This document shows, in pieces, positions 8,518 to 16,498 of a stretch of DNA of 64,000 bases. Location: assembly GCF_900167575.1 (NCBI RefSeq), contig NZ_FUZP01000003.1:124001-188000 (forward strand). Direction: 5' to 3'. The stretch comes from Okibacterium fritillariae. GTDB lineage: Bacteria > Actinomycetota > Actinomycetes > Actinomycetales > Microbacteriaceae. A model generated the notes under the pieces. The model saw only the letters and a program-made list of their open reading frames with translations. It was not told the origin of the DNA and did no database searches. Both the position numbers and the translations under genes were made by a program. How positions within the stretch are numbered: position 1 is the stretch's first letter; each line of letters opens with the position of its first letter.

Positions 8518-9588
8518 CTATCCGTGGCCGAGGGCCGTTAGCACGTCGGCGACGTCGCGTTCGTCGTTCCAGAGGTGGAAGGCAACGCGGGCTCGGCCGG
8601 CTCGACCCGAGGCCGTGATGCCGTGGGCGGTGAGGGCCGCGAGATCGTGGGCCGAGGCATCCGGCCACGTGACGATGGCCTGGCCCGCGCGAGGGAGGCC
8701 GAGGCCGTCGCAGAGCGCGTCGCCGAGGGCCGTGTTGTGGGCGTGCACCTCGGCCAGGTCGAGCGAGGCGAAGAGGTCGATGGCCGGTTCGGTGCCCACC
8801 CAGACGGGCCAGGCGGGCGACACGTCGAACGCGCGCGCGTCGGTGGCGAGCCGCATCTCGGGGCCGTAGCAAGAAGCCCAGACGTCGTCACCGGCATACC
8901 AATTGGCCTGGATGGGGACGAGCGTGCGCTGATAGTCGGCGCCGAGGGTGAGGAACGCGGCGCCGCGCGGGGCACACAACCACTTATAGGCGTGGCACAC
9001 GGTGGCGTCGAAAAGTGAGGCATCCACGGGCATGGCGCCGGCGGCTTGTGTCGTGTCGCACAGCGTGAAGGTGCCAGTGGATGCTGCAGCCTCGACGATT
9101 GCCGCGACATCCGCCACCCGGCCCGACGCCGATTGCACGAGCGAGAACGCGACGAGATAGGTGTCGGGCGTGATCGAGTCGGCGAGCGCCTCGACGGGGA
9201 CGTGCCGCACGCGCACGCCGCGGCGCTCGAGCACCAGGAAGGGGAACACCATCGAGCTGAAATCGCCGGCGACGCACAGCACCTCGGCGCCGTCGGGCAC
9301 CCCGGCGGCGAGCACGCTGACCATGGCGGAGACGTGCGAGCCGATCGCGATGCGGTCGGGAGTGACGCCCACGAGGCGACCGTAAGCATCGCGCGTGCGG
9401 GCGATGCCGGCATCGAAGGCGGCGGGCGAGCACGTGCCCTCGGCCCAGTTCTGCTGATCGGCGCGCATGGCGGCGAGCGTGTCGGCGCTGGCGAGGCCCA
9501 CCGAGCAGGCCCCAAGGTAGCGGCGGCCACCCACGAACTGGGCGCGCGCCTCGTCGAGGGTGCGGCGGGAGCGCGCGAGCGTGGTCAT
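8518..9588 (-). CDS. Class-V PLP-dependent aminotransferase-like enzyme
   Basis: Pyridoxal-phosphate enzyme of the aminotransferase class V/isopenicillin-N-epimerase group (356 aa). Visible features are the cofactor Asp/Gln region CDTTQAAGAMPVD, the Schiff-base lysine in HAYKWLCAPRGAAF, and an N-terminal substrate segment GGRRYLGACSVG. The ATG at 9588 is chosen; an in-frame ATG at 9612 is possible, but it sits close to the palindromes that probably bind the divergent LysR regulator. The substrate is unknown. Divergence from a LysR gene 81 bases away suggests induction by a metabolite of its own pathway. Confidence 0.85.
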   Translation of the reverse strand: MTTLARSRRTLDEARAQFVGGRRYLGACSVGLASADTLAAMRADQQNWAEGTCSPAAFDAGIARTRDAYGRLVGVTPDRIAIGSHVSAMVSVLAAGVPDGAEVLCVAGDFSSMVFPFLVLERRGVRVRHVPVEALADSITPDTYLVAFSLVQSASGRVADVAAIVEAAASTGTFTLCDTTQAAGAMPVDASLFDATVCHAYKWLCAPRGAAFLTLGADYQRTLVPIQANWYAGDDVWASCYGPEMRLATDARAFDVSPAWPVWVGTEPAIDLFASLDLAEVHAHNTALGDALCDGLGLPRAGQAIVTWPDASAHDLAALTAHGITASGRAGRARVAFHLWNDERDVADVLTALGHG

Positions 9589-9623
9589 GCCTCCAGGGTG
9601 CCCGTGCGGCATCCATTCGACAA

Positions 9624-9662
9624 CGATAGCTTCTCTATCGGCGGCATAACACCGGGTTATGC
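9624..9662. promoter_or_regulatory. Tandem palindromes between aminotransferase and LysR genes
   Basis: Two perfect inverted repeats sit side by side: CGATAG-N5-CTATCG (9624-9640) and GCATAAC-N5-GTTATGC (9644-9662). Paired dyads in a divergent intergenic region are the usual arrangement of LysR regulator sites. A TATGCT -10-like hexamer (9658-9663) ends 6 bases before the LysR ATG, so that transcript may be leaderless. Confidence 0.5.
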
Positions 9663-9669
9663 TGGGCCC

Positions 9670-10644
9670 ATGACCGAGCCCCGCACACTGCTGGCCGCCG
9701 ACCTCGACTCGCAGACCCTGCGCGTGGTGCGGGCCATCGCCGACACCGGGTCGATCACGGCCGCCGCCGCACGACTCGGCTACAGCCAGCCCGCGGTCAG
9801 CCAGACGGTTCGGCGCCTCGAACAGCGGTTGGGGATGCCGGTGCTCACGCGCGTTCCCCGCGGCGCGTTGCTCACCGAGGCCGGCGACATCCTGGCGCGC
9901 CACGCGGCGACGGTGCTGCGCTCGATCGACTCGGCGGCCGAGGAACTGGCCAAGCTCGCCGGACTGCGCACGGGGTGGGTGCGCATCGCGGCGTTCCCGT
10001 CGGCGTCGTCCACCATCGTGCCGCGGCTGATCGAGCGCATGAGCGCCGACTACCCGGGGCTGCGGTTCCGCTACATCGAGGCCGAACCGCCCGAGGCCGT
10101 TCAGACGGTGCGCGATCACACGGCCGATATCGCGCTCACGTTCAGTTATCCGGGCGACCCCGACGACCCGCACGGGGCGAGCGCAGCCGGGCTGACCGCG
10201 ACACCGCTGTGGCGCGAGGACATGATCCTGATTCTGCGACGCGATGCCGGTGCGGGCCTGTCACCCGACGCGTCGCCCCTCGCCCTCGACTCCCTCGCGG
10301 GTGCCGGCTGGATCGCGGGTTGCCCGCGCTGCCGCGGTCACCTGTTGCACCTCTGCGCGGCACACGGTTTCACGCCGAGCATCGACTACGAGACCGACAA
10401 CGTCTCGGCCGTGCTCGCCATGGTGGAGGCGGGGCTCGGGGTGGCGCTGCTGCCGTCGTTGGCGCTCGCGAGCGTGCCACTGCCCGCGAACGTGGTGGCG
10501 CGGCATCCAGCGACCCCCGACTCGCGCACCGTGCACCTCGTGTCGGCCGAGGCCTCGCACCGGGTGCCCGCCATAGCCGCCACCATCGCGGCCATCGACG
10601 CGCTCGACACCTCCGCCTGGGGACTCGCGACCGCTCGCTCCTAA
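9670..10644 (+). CDS. LysR-family transcriptional regulator
   Basis: DNA-binding regulator (324 aa) with an N-terminal winged HTH (SITAAAARLGYSQPAVSQTV, residues about 29-48) and a C-terminal effector domain of the periplasmic-binding fold. A Cys-rich segment in the effector domain (CPRCRGHLLHLC) is unusual for LysR proteins and could bind metal or sense redox state; that is speculation. It is divergent from the class-V aminotransferase gene, its likely target. The ATG at 9670 directly precedes the family's conserved N-terminus. Confidence 0.92.
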   Translation: MTEPRTLLAADLDSQTLRVVRAIADTGSITAAAARLGYSQPAVSQTVRRLEQRLGMPVLTRVPRGALLTEAGDILARHAATVLRSIDSAAEELAKLAGLRTGWVRIAAFPSASSTIVPRLIERMSADYPGLRFRYIEAEPPEAVQTVRDHTADIALTFSYPGDPDDPHGASAAGLTATPLWREDMILILRRDAGAGLSPDASPLALDSLAGAGWIAGCPRCRGHLLHLCAAHGFTPSIDYETDNVSAVLAMVEAGLGVALLPSLALASVPLPANVVARHPATPDSRTVHLVSAEASHRVPAIAATIAAIDALDTSAWGLATARS

Positions 10645-10670
10645 CCATCCCCCGGCGTATACTCGCCGAC

Positions 10671-10745
10671 GTGAGTCTCATCGTGTCGAACCTGCCCGCG
10701 GGGCGTCTGGGGGTTGCCGGCGTATCGTTCGCCGGCATCAGATAG
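10671..10745 (+). CDS. Possible leaderless 24-residue peptide (weak)
   Basis: A TATACT -10-like box (10658-10663) is followed 7 bases later by a GTG opening a 24-codon frame (starting VSLIVSNLPAG, ending VSFAGIR). No -35 is evident and there is no homology I can name. The hairpin at 10715-10737 overlaps its last codons, an arrangement seen in leader peptides that control downstream genes. The next gene starts 181 bases later. Purely positional evidence. Confidence 0.18.
   Translation: MSLIVSNLPAGRLGVAGVSFAGIR
10715..10737 (+). terminator. Hairpin downstream of LysR gene
   Basis: Perfect 8-bp stem TGCCGGCG / CGCCGGCA with a 7-base loop, 70 bases after the LysR stop. There is no T-run, so it may be a weak terminator or a leader hairpin. 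Confidence 0.35.
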
Positions 10746-10926
10746 CCGCCTTTCCCGGTGTTTCCGGCGCCGCCCGGCGCCACCCCGCCGCGGTTGCCCG
10801 CGCCCGCTCGACAGGAGTGGGCCCGATTCGTGCACCCGGCACCCGCGAATCCGCAGAGTACGAGAACGACAATGAGGACGACACGCGCGCATCGACGCTC
10901 GTGCGTTCCAGACAAGGCGATCACCC

Positions 10927-11418
10927 ATGCTTCCCCTGACCGAAAAAGACATCCGAGCATCCTTCATCAACGCGTCGCAGCGCGAGCGCAAGGAGCTCAA
11001 CCTGCCCGCCCACCTCGACAGCATCGACTGGGAGGCCATCGACTACCTCGGATGGCGTGACCCCAAGGCCCCGGCCCAGGGCTACGTCGTGCTGCACCTC
11101 GACGGTGTGGCCACGGGCATCCTGCTGCGGAAGGGCGACGTGCAGCCTCGCACCCGACCGCAGTGCGCCTGGTGCGAGGACGTGGAGTTGCCGAACGACG
11201 TGGCGTTCTTCAGCGTCAAGCGCGGTGGGGCGGCCGGGCGGCGCGGCGATACCGTCGGCACGCTCGTGTGCGCCGACTTCGAATGCCCGGTCAACGTGCG
11301 CCGCCGCCCGACGGTCGCCTACGTGGGCTTCGACGTGGATGCCGCGAAACAGCACCGCATCGACGTGCTGCGCGAGCGGTCGCAGAGCTTCGTGCGCGGC
11401 ATCCGCGGAACCGACTAG
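10927..11418 (+). CDS. FBP-domain zinc-finger protein
   Basis: Small cytoplasmic protein (163 aa) of the actinobacterial FBP family, whose C-terminal treble-clef zinc finger is related to an elongation-factor-binding domain. The likely metal ligands are CAWC (near residue 80) and CADFEC (near 115). The N-terminal part (LTEKDIRASFINASQRE) is also typical. The family's role is poorly defined; binding to the translation machinery is proposed by homology only. It stands alone, followed by a strong hairpin. Confidence 0.85.
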   Translation: MLPLTEKDIRASFINASQRERKELNLPAHLDSIDWEAIDYLGWRDPKAPAQGYVVLHLDGVATGILLRKGDVQPRTRPQCAWCEDVELPNDVAFFSVKRGGAAGRRGDTVGTLVCADFECPVNVRRRPTVAYVGFDVDAAKQHRIDVLRERSQSFVRGIRGTD

Positions 11419-11425
11419 CGATTGC

Positions 11426-11460
11426 GGCGTGGCCGGCGGCGCGCGTCGACCGGCCACGCC
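11426..11460 (+). terminator. Hairpin after FBP gene
   Basis: Perfect 11-bp stem GGCGTGGCCGG / CCGGCCACGCC, 8 bases after the stop. No U-tract follows, as is frequent for actinobacterial terminators. Confidence 0.6.
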
Positions 11461-11584
11461 CGCACCACGGCTCGAACATCACCCTTCGATAACGTTTACC
11501 CCCCGAAAGGGTGTCGTAACGTCCCGTTCACAAGGGGTGGATAGGTTCTCTCACATCCACCACTTTTCTTGAGACAGGACAACT

Positions 11585-13648
11585 ATGCGCTTACATCGCA
11601 TCGTCGGCATCGTGGCGTTGACGGGGCTCGGCATCGTCGCCGCAGCACCCGCCACCGCCGCGCCCGCCGCAGCCGGTGACACCGTCGAGCTCACATTGCT
11701 CGCCACCACCGACACCCACGGACACGTGTTCAACTGGGACTACTTCGCCAACGCCGAATACACGAAGGATGCCGACATCCTCGGCCTCACGCGTGTGGGC
11801 ACGGTCGTCGACGAGGTGCGCGCCGCCAAGGGCCCCGAATCGGTCCTCGTCTTCGACAACGGCGACGCCATCCAGGGCACACCCCTCACCTACTACTACG
11901 GCATGGGGGATGGCGCAGCCAGCGTGCTCGACAACACCATCGAGCACCCCATGGCCCAGGCTTTCAACGCCATCGGCTACGACGCCCAGGTCGTGGGCAA
12001 CCACGAGTACAACTACGGCCTCGACATGCTGAGCGCCTATGAGAACGACCTGCAGGCACCGCTCCTCGGCGCCAACGTGATCGACGTGAAGACCGACGCT
12101 CCGTACCACAAGCCGTACGAGCTGATCGAGCGCACCATCGACGGCAAGCAGGTCACGGTGGGCGTGCTCGGCGTGGTGACGCCCGGCATCCGCATCTGGG
12201 ACAAAGCAAATGTCGACGGCATCCTCGAATTCGACGACATGGTCGAGACCGCCAAGAAGTGGGTGCCCGAGATCGAGGCGCAGGCCGACGTCGTGGTCGT
12301 GCTCGCCCACACCGGCCAGGGCACCGTCGCCGACGCCGACTACGTGCCCGCCGACCTGAACGAAGACGTGGCCAACAACATCGCCACGCAGGTGCCCGGC
12401 ATCGACGTGCTCGTCGCCGGCCACAGCCACCAGGACAAGCCCGAGACCGTGCTCACCAACGTGGCCGGTGAGAAGGTGCTCATCACGCAGCCGAACTACT
12501 GGGCGCGCGGCGTGACCGAGACCACGCTCAACCTGGTCGAGGATGCCTCGGGCAACTTCGACGTGAACTGGGCGGATGCGGCCAAGCCCACCGTCAAGCC
12601 GCACTACGGCAAGGACACCCCCACCCAGAGCCAGAAGGTCGTCGCGGCGCTGCAGGACGAGCACCAGCAGACCATCGACTACGTGAACACGCCCGTCGCG
12701 CGCTCGACCGAGGCGCTGCCCGCCGAGACCTCGCGCTACGAGGACACGGCGATCATCGACTTCATCAACTACGTGCAGGCCGACACGGTCGAGACGGCCC
12801 TCGACGGCGGCCCGCTCGCCGACATCCCGGTCATCTCGCAGGCCTCGCCGTTCTCGCGCACCGCCATGTTCCCCGAGGGTGAGGTCACGATTCGCGACAT
12901 CGCCGGCCTCTACATCTATGAGAACACGCTGCGCGGCGTGCAGATCACGGGCGCGCAGCTGCGCGACTACCTCGAGTTCTCGGCGCGGTACTTCAACCAG
13001 GTCGCCCCCGGCGCCGCGTTCGACCCCGAGACGGGCACCAACGCCGTGACGGCCGACCGGCCCACCGGCATCCCGGACTACAACTACGACGCCCTGTCGG
13101 GGGTCGACTACGAGATCAACGTCTCGCAGCCCGTCGGGTCGCGCATCCAGGGCCTGTCCTACGCCGACGGCACCGCCATCGCCGACGACGACCAGTTCGT
13201 GCTCGCCGTGAACAACTACCGCCAGTCGGGCGGCGGCGGGTTCCCGGCCGTGGCCGACGCCCCCATCGTCTATGACGAACTGCAGGAGATCCGTCAGCTG
13301 CTCATCGACTGGGCTGGCGCGCGCGGCACGATCGACCCCGCCGACTTCTTCGTGCAGAACTGGGCTCTGTCGACGGCCGCCGTCGTGGCGCCCGAGCCGA
13401 CCCCGGTTCCGACCGACCCGGCCGACCCGACCGACCCGGCCACTCCGGCCCCGGGCACGGGTGACGAAGCAGGTTCTGGCTCCGGCTCGGGCTCCGGTTC
13501 CGGCACGGCGGGCTCCGGCTCGAACGCGGGCTCGCTCGCGAACTCGGGTGCCGAGAACGGCGCACTCGTCCTGGGCACGGCCGCTCTGCTCCTGATGCTC
13601 GGCGCCGGCTCGACCGTGATCGCGCGCCGACGCCGCCAGCGGGCATAA
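11585..13648 (+). CDS. Secreted 5'-nucleotidase / metallophosphatase with wall anchor
   Basis: Extracellular bifunctional-type nucleotidase (687 aa) that dephosphorylates nucleotides for uptake of nucleosides and phosphate. It has a signal peptide (cleavage near ATAAPAAAG) and a metallophosphatase domain with the metal motifs TTDTHGH, FDNGDAIQG, VVGNHEYNYG, VVVLAHTGQG and AGHSHQ. A 5'-nucleotidase C-terminal substrate domain (about 345-590) contains the FSARYFNQV and NNYRQSGGGGF segments. A Pro/Thr then Gly/Ser linker leads to LANSG (about 653), a hydrophobic helix and an RRRRQRA tail, a cell-wall sorting signal of non-standard sequence. Monocistronic, with a hairpin behind it. Confidence 0.93.
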   Translation: MRLHRIVGIVALTGLGIVAAAPATAAPAAAGDTVELTLLATTDTHGHVFNWDYFANAEYTKDADILGLTRVGTVVDEVRAAKGPESVLVFDNGDAIQGTPLTYYYGMGDGAASVLDNTIEHPMAQAFNAIGYDAQVVGNHEYNYGLDMLSAYENDLQAPLLGANVIDVKTDAPYHKPYELIERTIDGKQVTVGVLGVVTPGIRIWDKANVDGILEFDDMVETAKKWVPEIEAQADVVVVLAHTGQGTVADADYVPADLNEDVANNIATQVPGIDVLVAGHSHQDKPETVLTNVAGEKVLITQPNYWARGVTETTLNLVEDASGNFDVNWADAAKPTVKPHYGKDTPTQSQKVVAALQDEHQQTIDYVNTPVARSTEALPAETSRYEDTAIIDFINYVQADTVETALDGGPLADIPVISQASPFSRTAMFPEGEVTIRDIAGLYIYENTLRGVQITGAQLRDYLEFSARYFNQVAPGAAFDPETGTNAVTADRPTGIPDYNYDALSGVDYEINVSQPVGSRIQGLSYADGTAIADDDQFVLAVNNYRQSGGGGFPAVADAPIVYDELQEIRQLLIDWAGARGTIDPADFFVQNWALSTAAVVAPEPTPVPTDPADPTDPATPAPGTGDEAGSGSGSGSGSGTAGSGSNAGSLANSGAENGALVLGTAALLLMLGAGSTVIARRRRQRA

Positions 13649-13667
13649 ACTCGGCACGACCTCAACG

Positions 13668-13703
13668 CGAGGGGCGCTCACCGGATGCGGTGGGCGCCCC
13701 TCG
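13668..13703 (+). terminator. Hairpin after 5'-nucleotidase gene
   Basis: CGAGGGGCGCTCACC pairs with GGTGGGCGCCCCTCG (one mismatch) around a 6-base loop, 19 bases after the stop codon. Confidence 0.7.
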
Positions 13704-13745
13704 TCGCTTCCGTCCCCGTCTGATCAACTAACCCGAGGAGAACTC

Positions 13746-13987
13746 GTGAACGACGTCGACCCCTACGGACTGCCGACGTTTCCGGGCGAGGACGTGCTCG
13801 CGATCACTCCGAGATCCAGCTGCGCGACGTGCGCGTGTTCACGCGCGGCAGCCTCACGGCGACGCTCATCTCTCATCCGGGCGTCTGGGATGTCATCGTG
13901 AGCGACGGAGCGGGCAACGTCGAGTTCCTCGTCGCCGATGTCGAAGACGTCGCGCCTACCTTGTACGACGTCGCACGCCGCATGTAG
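13746..13987 (+). pseudogene. Small gene broken by a one-base frameshift
   Basis: A good ribosome site (GAGGAG) precedes GTG 13746, which opens NDVDPYGLPTFPGEDVLA. The frame is then lost near 13800, and sensible protein resumes in another frame as DHSEIQLRDVRVFTRG and runs to TAG 13985-13987, ending YDVARRM. The 242-base span is one base short of 81 codons. Adding one base at GCTCGC|GATCAC would restore one continuous acidic ~80-aa protein. I do not recognise the family. It is either a real pseudogene or a sequencing error. Confidence 0.6.
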
Positions 13988-14008
13988 TTCCGGCCGCGCG
14001 CCCGCAGA

Positions 14009-14045
14009 GCGAAGGGCGGTCACCATCCCGATGACCGCCCTTCGC
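14009..14045. terminator. Bidirectional hairpin between converging genes
   Basis: Perfect 14-bp stem GCGAAGGGCGGTCA / TGACCGCCCTTCGC with a 9-base loop, between the frameshifted small gene and the convergent catalase gene. Confidence 0.8.
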
Positions 14046-14064
14046 CTGTCTGTCGGCGCAGCCG

Positions 14065-15018
14065 CTACTTCGCGACGGGGCCGTACAGGTTCTCGATCTC
14101 GTTGAGCTCGAGATCGGCGGTCGCCTGGATGAGCGCGAGCAGCTCGGGGTCGAGACCCGGGGCGAACTCCTCCATGCGCTCGGGGGCGATGGTGATGGGG
14201 CTTCCGACGGGCGCCTGCTCCGAGGCATCCAGTTCGGTGCCGTCGTTCGAGGGCGAGGCGCCGCGGAAGATCTTGCCCGCCTCGGACTGCCCGCGCAGGT
14301 CGAACGAGTACTGCTTGCTCTGCAGGCCGCGGTCGACGAGCTCCTTGACCTCGGGGAACGCCTCGGCGTTGGTCTTCGGAATGGGCAGCAGCTTGCCCCA
14401 GTCGACGCCGAGAGACTCGAGGGCCTTTGCATAGGCGTTCTCGTGGGCCTGGTCGCGCACGATCAGGTAGGAGATCGTGGAGCGCGCGGTCTTGTTGTCG
14501 GTCATCTCATAGATGCGGCACTTCTGCAGGCGGCCGGTCGACTCGAGCATGAGGTTGTAGAGCAGGTCGAGCGTGAGGTTGCCCGAGTTGTAGACGTAGC
14601 TGCCGCTCCACGGGTTGCCGGCCGCGTCGACGGGCAGCGCGCCCTGGGCACCCACGAGGTAGTGGTGGATGTTGCTGTGGTCGAGCGCGATGTTCAGCGG
14701 GATGGCTCCGCCGGCGCCGGCCTTGTCGAGCGGGTCGGTGGGCTTGCCCTGATACTGCGGCGACCCGTCGAGCAGGCGCGAGATCGTCGTGCCGATCAGC
14801 TCGACGTGGCTGATCTCCTCGGTGCCGATGCCCTGGATGAGGTCGCGGTACGGCTTGGCGGCCGGCCCGCGGAAGTTCATGGCCTGGAAAAGGTACTGCA
14901 TCATCGTGCGCATCTCGCCGAACTGGCCGCCGAGACCCTCTTGCAGCGCGTTCGCGGCCGCGGGATCCGGCTCGTCCTGGGCGATCTCGTTGATGAAGTC
15001 CTGAACGTGGAAATACAT
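14065..15018 (-). CDS. Manganese catalase
   Basis: Dinuclear-manganese (non-heme) catalase of 317 aa that disproportionates hydrogen peroxide in the cytoplasm. The four-helix-bundle ligands of the family can be matched: Glu35 in GQFGEM, Glu68 and His71 in EEISH, a Glu in LMLESTGR and a His in RDQAHENAYAKAL. The C-terminal extension (Gly/Ser/Pro-rich, then ELNEIENLYGPVAK) is typical. The start at 15018 has the ribosome site AGGAGG 7 bases upstream; the longer open frame upstream has none. It is monocistronic and convergent with the small broken gene. Confidence 0.95.
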   Translation of the reverse strand: MYFHVQDFINEIAQDEPDPAAANALQEGLGGQFGEMRTMMQYLFQAMNFRGPAAKPYRDLIQGIGTEEISHVELIGTTISRLLDGSPQYQGKPTDPLDKAGAGGAIPLNIALDHSNIHHYLVGAQGALPVDAAGNPWSGSYVYNSGNLTLDLLYNLMLESTGRLQKCRIYEMTDNKTARSTISYLIVRDQAHENAYAKALESLGVDWGKLLPIPKTNAEAFPEVKELVDRGLQSKQYSFDLRGQSEAGKIFRGASPSNDGTELDASEQAPVGSPITIAPERMEEFAPGLDPELLALIQATADLELNEIENLYGPVAK

Positions 15019-15141
15019 CTGTGCCTCCTGTCTGGGTGGCGGCGGGATGCCGTCACAGACAGACTGCGGGCTGTCGCGCATCCTGAATAGCCCATTGCCA
15101 AATACCCCCGAATGGGTGACAGTGACCCCGGATGTCGGCGG

Positions 15142-16329
15142 TCAGGCCGTTGCGCGGGCGTCGACGGTTTCGGCGTTGCCCGCGAGGATGCGATCGAGCA
15201 GGCGTTCGTAGCCGTCCACCATGCGCGTGACGGTGTAGGGCGCGGCGGATGCTTCCACCCGGGTGCGGTCGCGGCGGCGGGCCGTGCGGATGGCACGCCC
15301 GAGGGATGCCGCGCTGTCGTCTCGGGCCAGTGCGCCATTGGCCGTGGAGATGAGTTCGGGAAGCGCGCCGTTCGGCAGGGCCGCGACCGGGGTGCCGAGG
15401 CGCAGGGCTTCGACGACCGAGAGCCCGAACGGTTCGGCCCAGAGCGGCGATGCCACGAAGACGGAGGCCGCGGCGAGAAAGCGGTCGAGTTCGTCGGAGT
15501 CGAGGTGACCGACGTAGGTCGCCCCGCGACCGAGAAGGGGTTCGATGTCTTCCTCGAAGTAGCGGGGGTCGGCGATCGGGCCCGCGATGCGCAGCTCGAT
15601 GCCCGCGCGCGCGGCGGCCTCGATCGCCACGTGCAGACCCTTCTCGGGCGTGACCCGCGCGGCCCACGCGGCGTAGGGGGTCGGCGTGGCGGAGTCGGCG
15701 TGCGCAACGGCCCCGCTGTCGGCGAACCCGGCCACGGCTTCGCTGAGCGTCGCGGCGAGGTCGGCGCTGCCGGCGTCTGCCGGGGTTACCCCTGCCGCCG
15801 AGGCCGAACGGGGCAGGACGCCGTTGTGCACGACGTGAACCTCGGGCAGGATCAGGCGCCACGGCGCCGCATTCGATTCGGACACCGTGACGAAGAGGTG
15901 CTGCGGCGAGGGTGCCCACCCCGGGCTCGTGACGATGGCGTTGACATCCGCGAGCGTCGGCGGGGTGTGAAGAATGGTCAGCATGGGCAGGTGCCGCATG
16001 TGCGTGTAGGGCAGCACGCTGAGCGAGTTGTTGATGACGATGTCGAAATCGCCCTCACTGATGATCTGGATGCTGTGGTGCACGGCCTCGGCCAGGAAGC
16101 CCTTCTGCTGCACCCGCACGAGCGGCGACGCCGCGAACACGAACTCGAAGTCCGCGGGCACGAGCGGATACACCGCGGCCGTCGTCTCGGAGCCTTCCTT
16201 CGCAAAGAGCGTCACGTCGTGACCGCGCGCCACAAGCTCGTCCGCCAAGTTCGCCGTATGGGTCTCGGTTCCACCCTGAAACGGCTCGGCGATCGGGTGA
16301 TGCATGTGGCACAGCACGGCGATTCTCAT
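15142..16329 (-). CDS. Glycosyltransferase family 4
   Basis: Retaining nucleotide-sugar glycosyltransferase (395 aa), GT-B fold. The N-terminal acceptor domain begins MRIAVLCHMHHPIAEPFQGG, where the GG loop is typical. The C-terminal donor domain carries WAARVTPEKGLHVAIEAA and the GT4 E-x7-E signature SPLWAEPFGLSVVEALRLG. The start is ATG 16329, directly at the conserved first beta-strand. It sits with two further glycosyltransferases and a TetR regulator on the same strand, so a cell-surface glycan or glycolipid product is likely but unproven. Confidence 0.9.
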   Translation of the reverse strand: MRIAVLCHMHHPIAEPFQGGTETHTANLADELVARGHDVTLFAKEGSETTAAVYPLVPADFEFVFAASPLVRVQQKGFLAEAVHHSIQIISEGDFDIVINNSLSVLPYTHMRHLPMLTILHTPPTLADVNAIVTSPGWAPSPQHLFVTVSESNAAPWRLILPEVHVVHNGVLPRSASAAGVTPADAGSADLAATLSEAVAGFADSGAVAHADSATPTPYAAWAARVTPEKGLHVAIEAAARAGIELRIAGPIADPRYFEEDIEPLLGRGATYVGHLDSDELDRFLAAASVFVASPLWAEPFGLSVVEALRLGTPVAALPNGALPELISTANGALARDDSAASLGRAIRTARRRDRTRVEASAAPYTVTRMVDGYERLLDRILAGNAETVDARATA

Positions 16330-16498
16330 CTGCGGGCGGGTCTCCGTTTCTCGCGGGATCGAACGGCGGGGTCGCCGGAGCGGGACTCGGCCCACTAGCC
16401 GATCATCGCTGAGAAGGGGCCCCCAGAGAAGGCCTTGCGGGAACTGTTCACCGGGGGTACAACTTCGCGTGACACGCCGGAAACACGGCGTCGGCCCC

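Noticed and set aside
11494-11530. PHO-box-like GTTTACC and GTTCACA words upstream of the nucleotidase
   Set aside because: The two words are not on the 11-base direct-repeat spacing expected for PhoP sites.
11591-13681. A 696-codon minus-strand frame opposite the 5'-nucleotidase
   Set aside because: Antisense shadow of a gene with complete metallophosphatase motifs.
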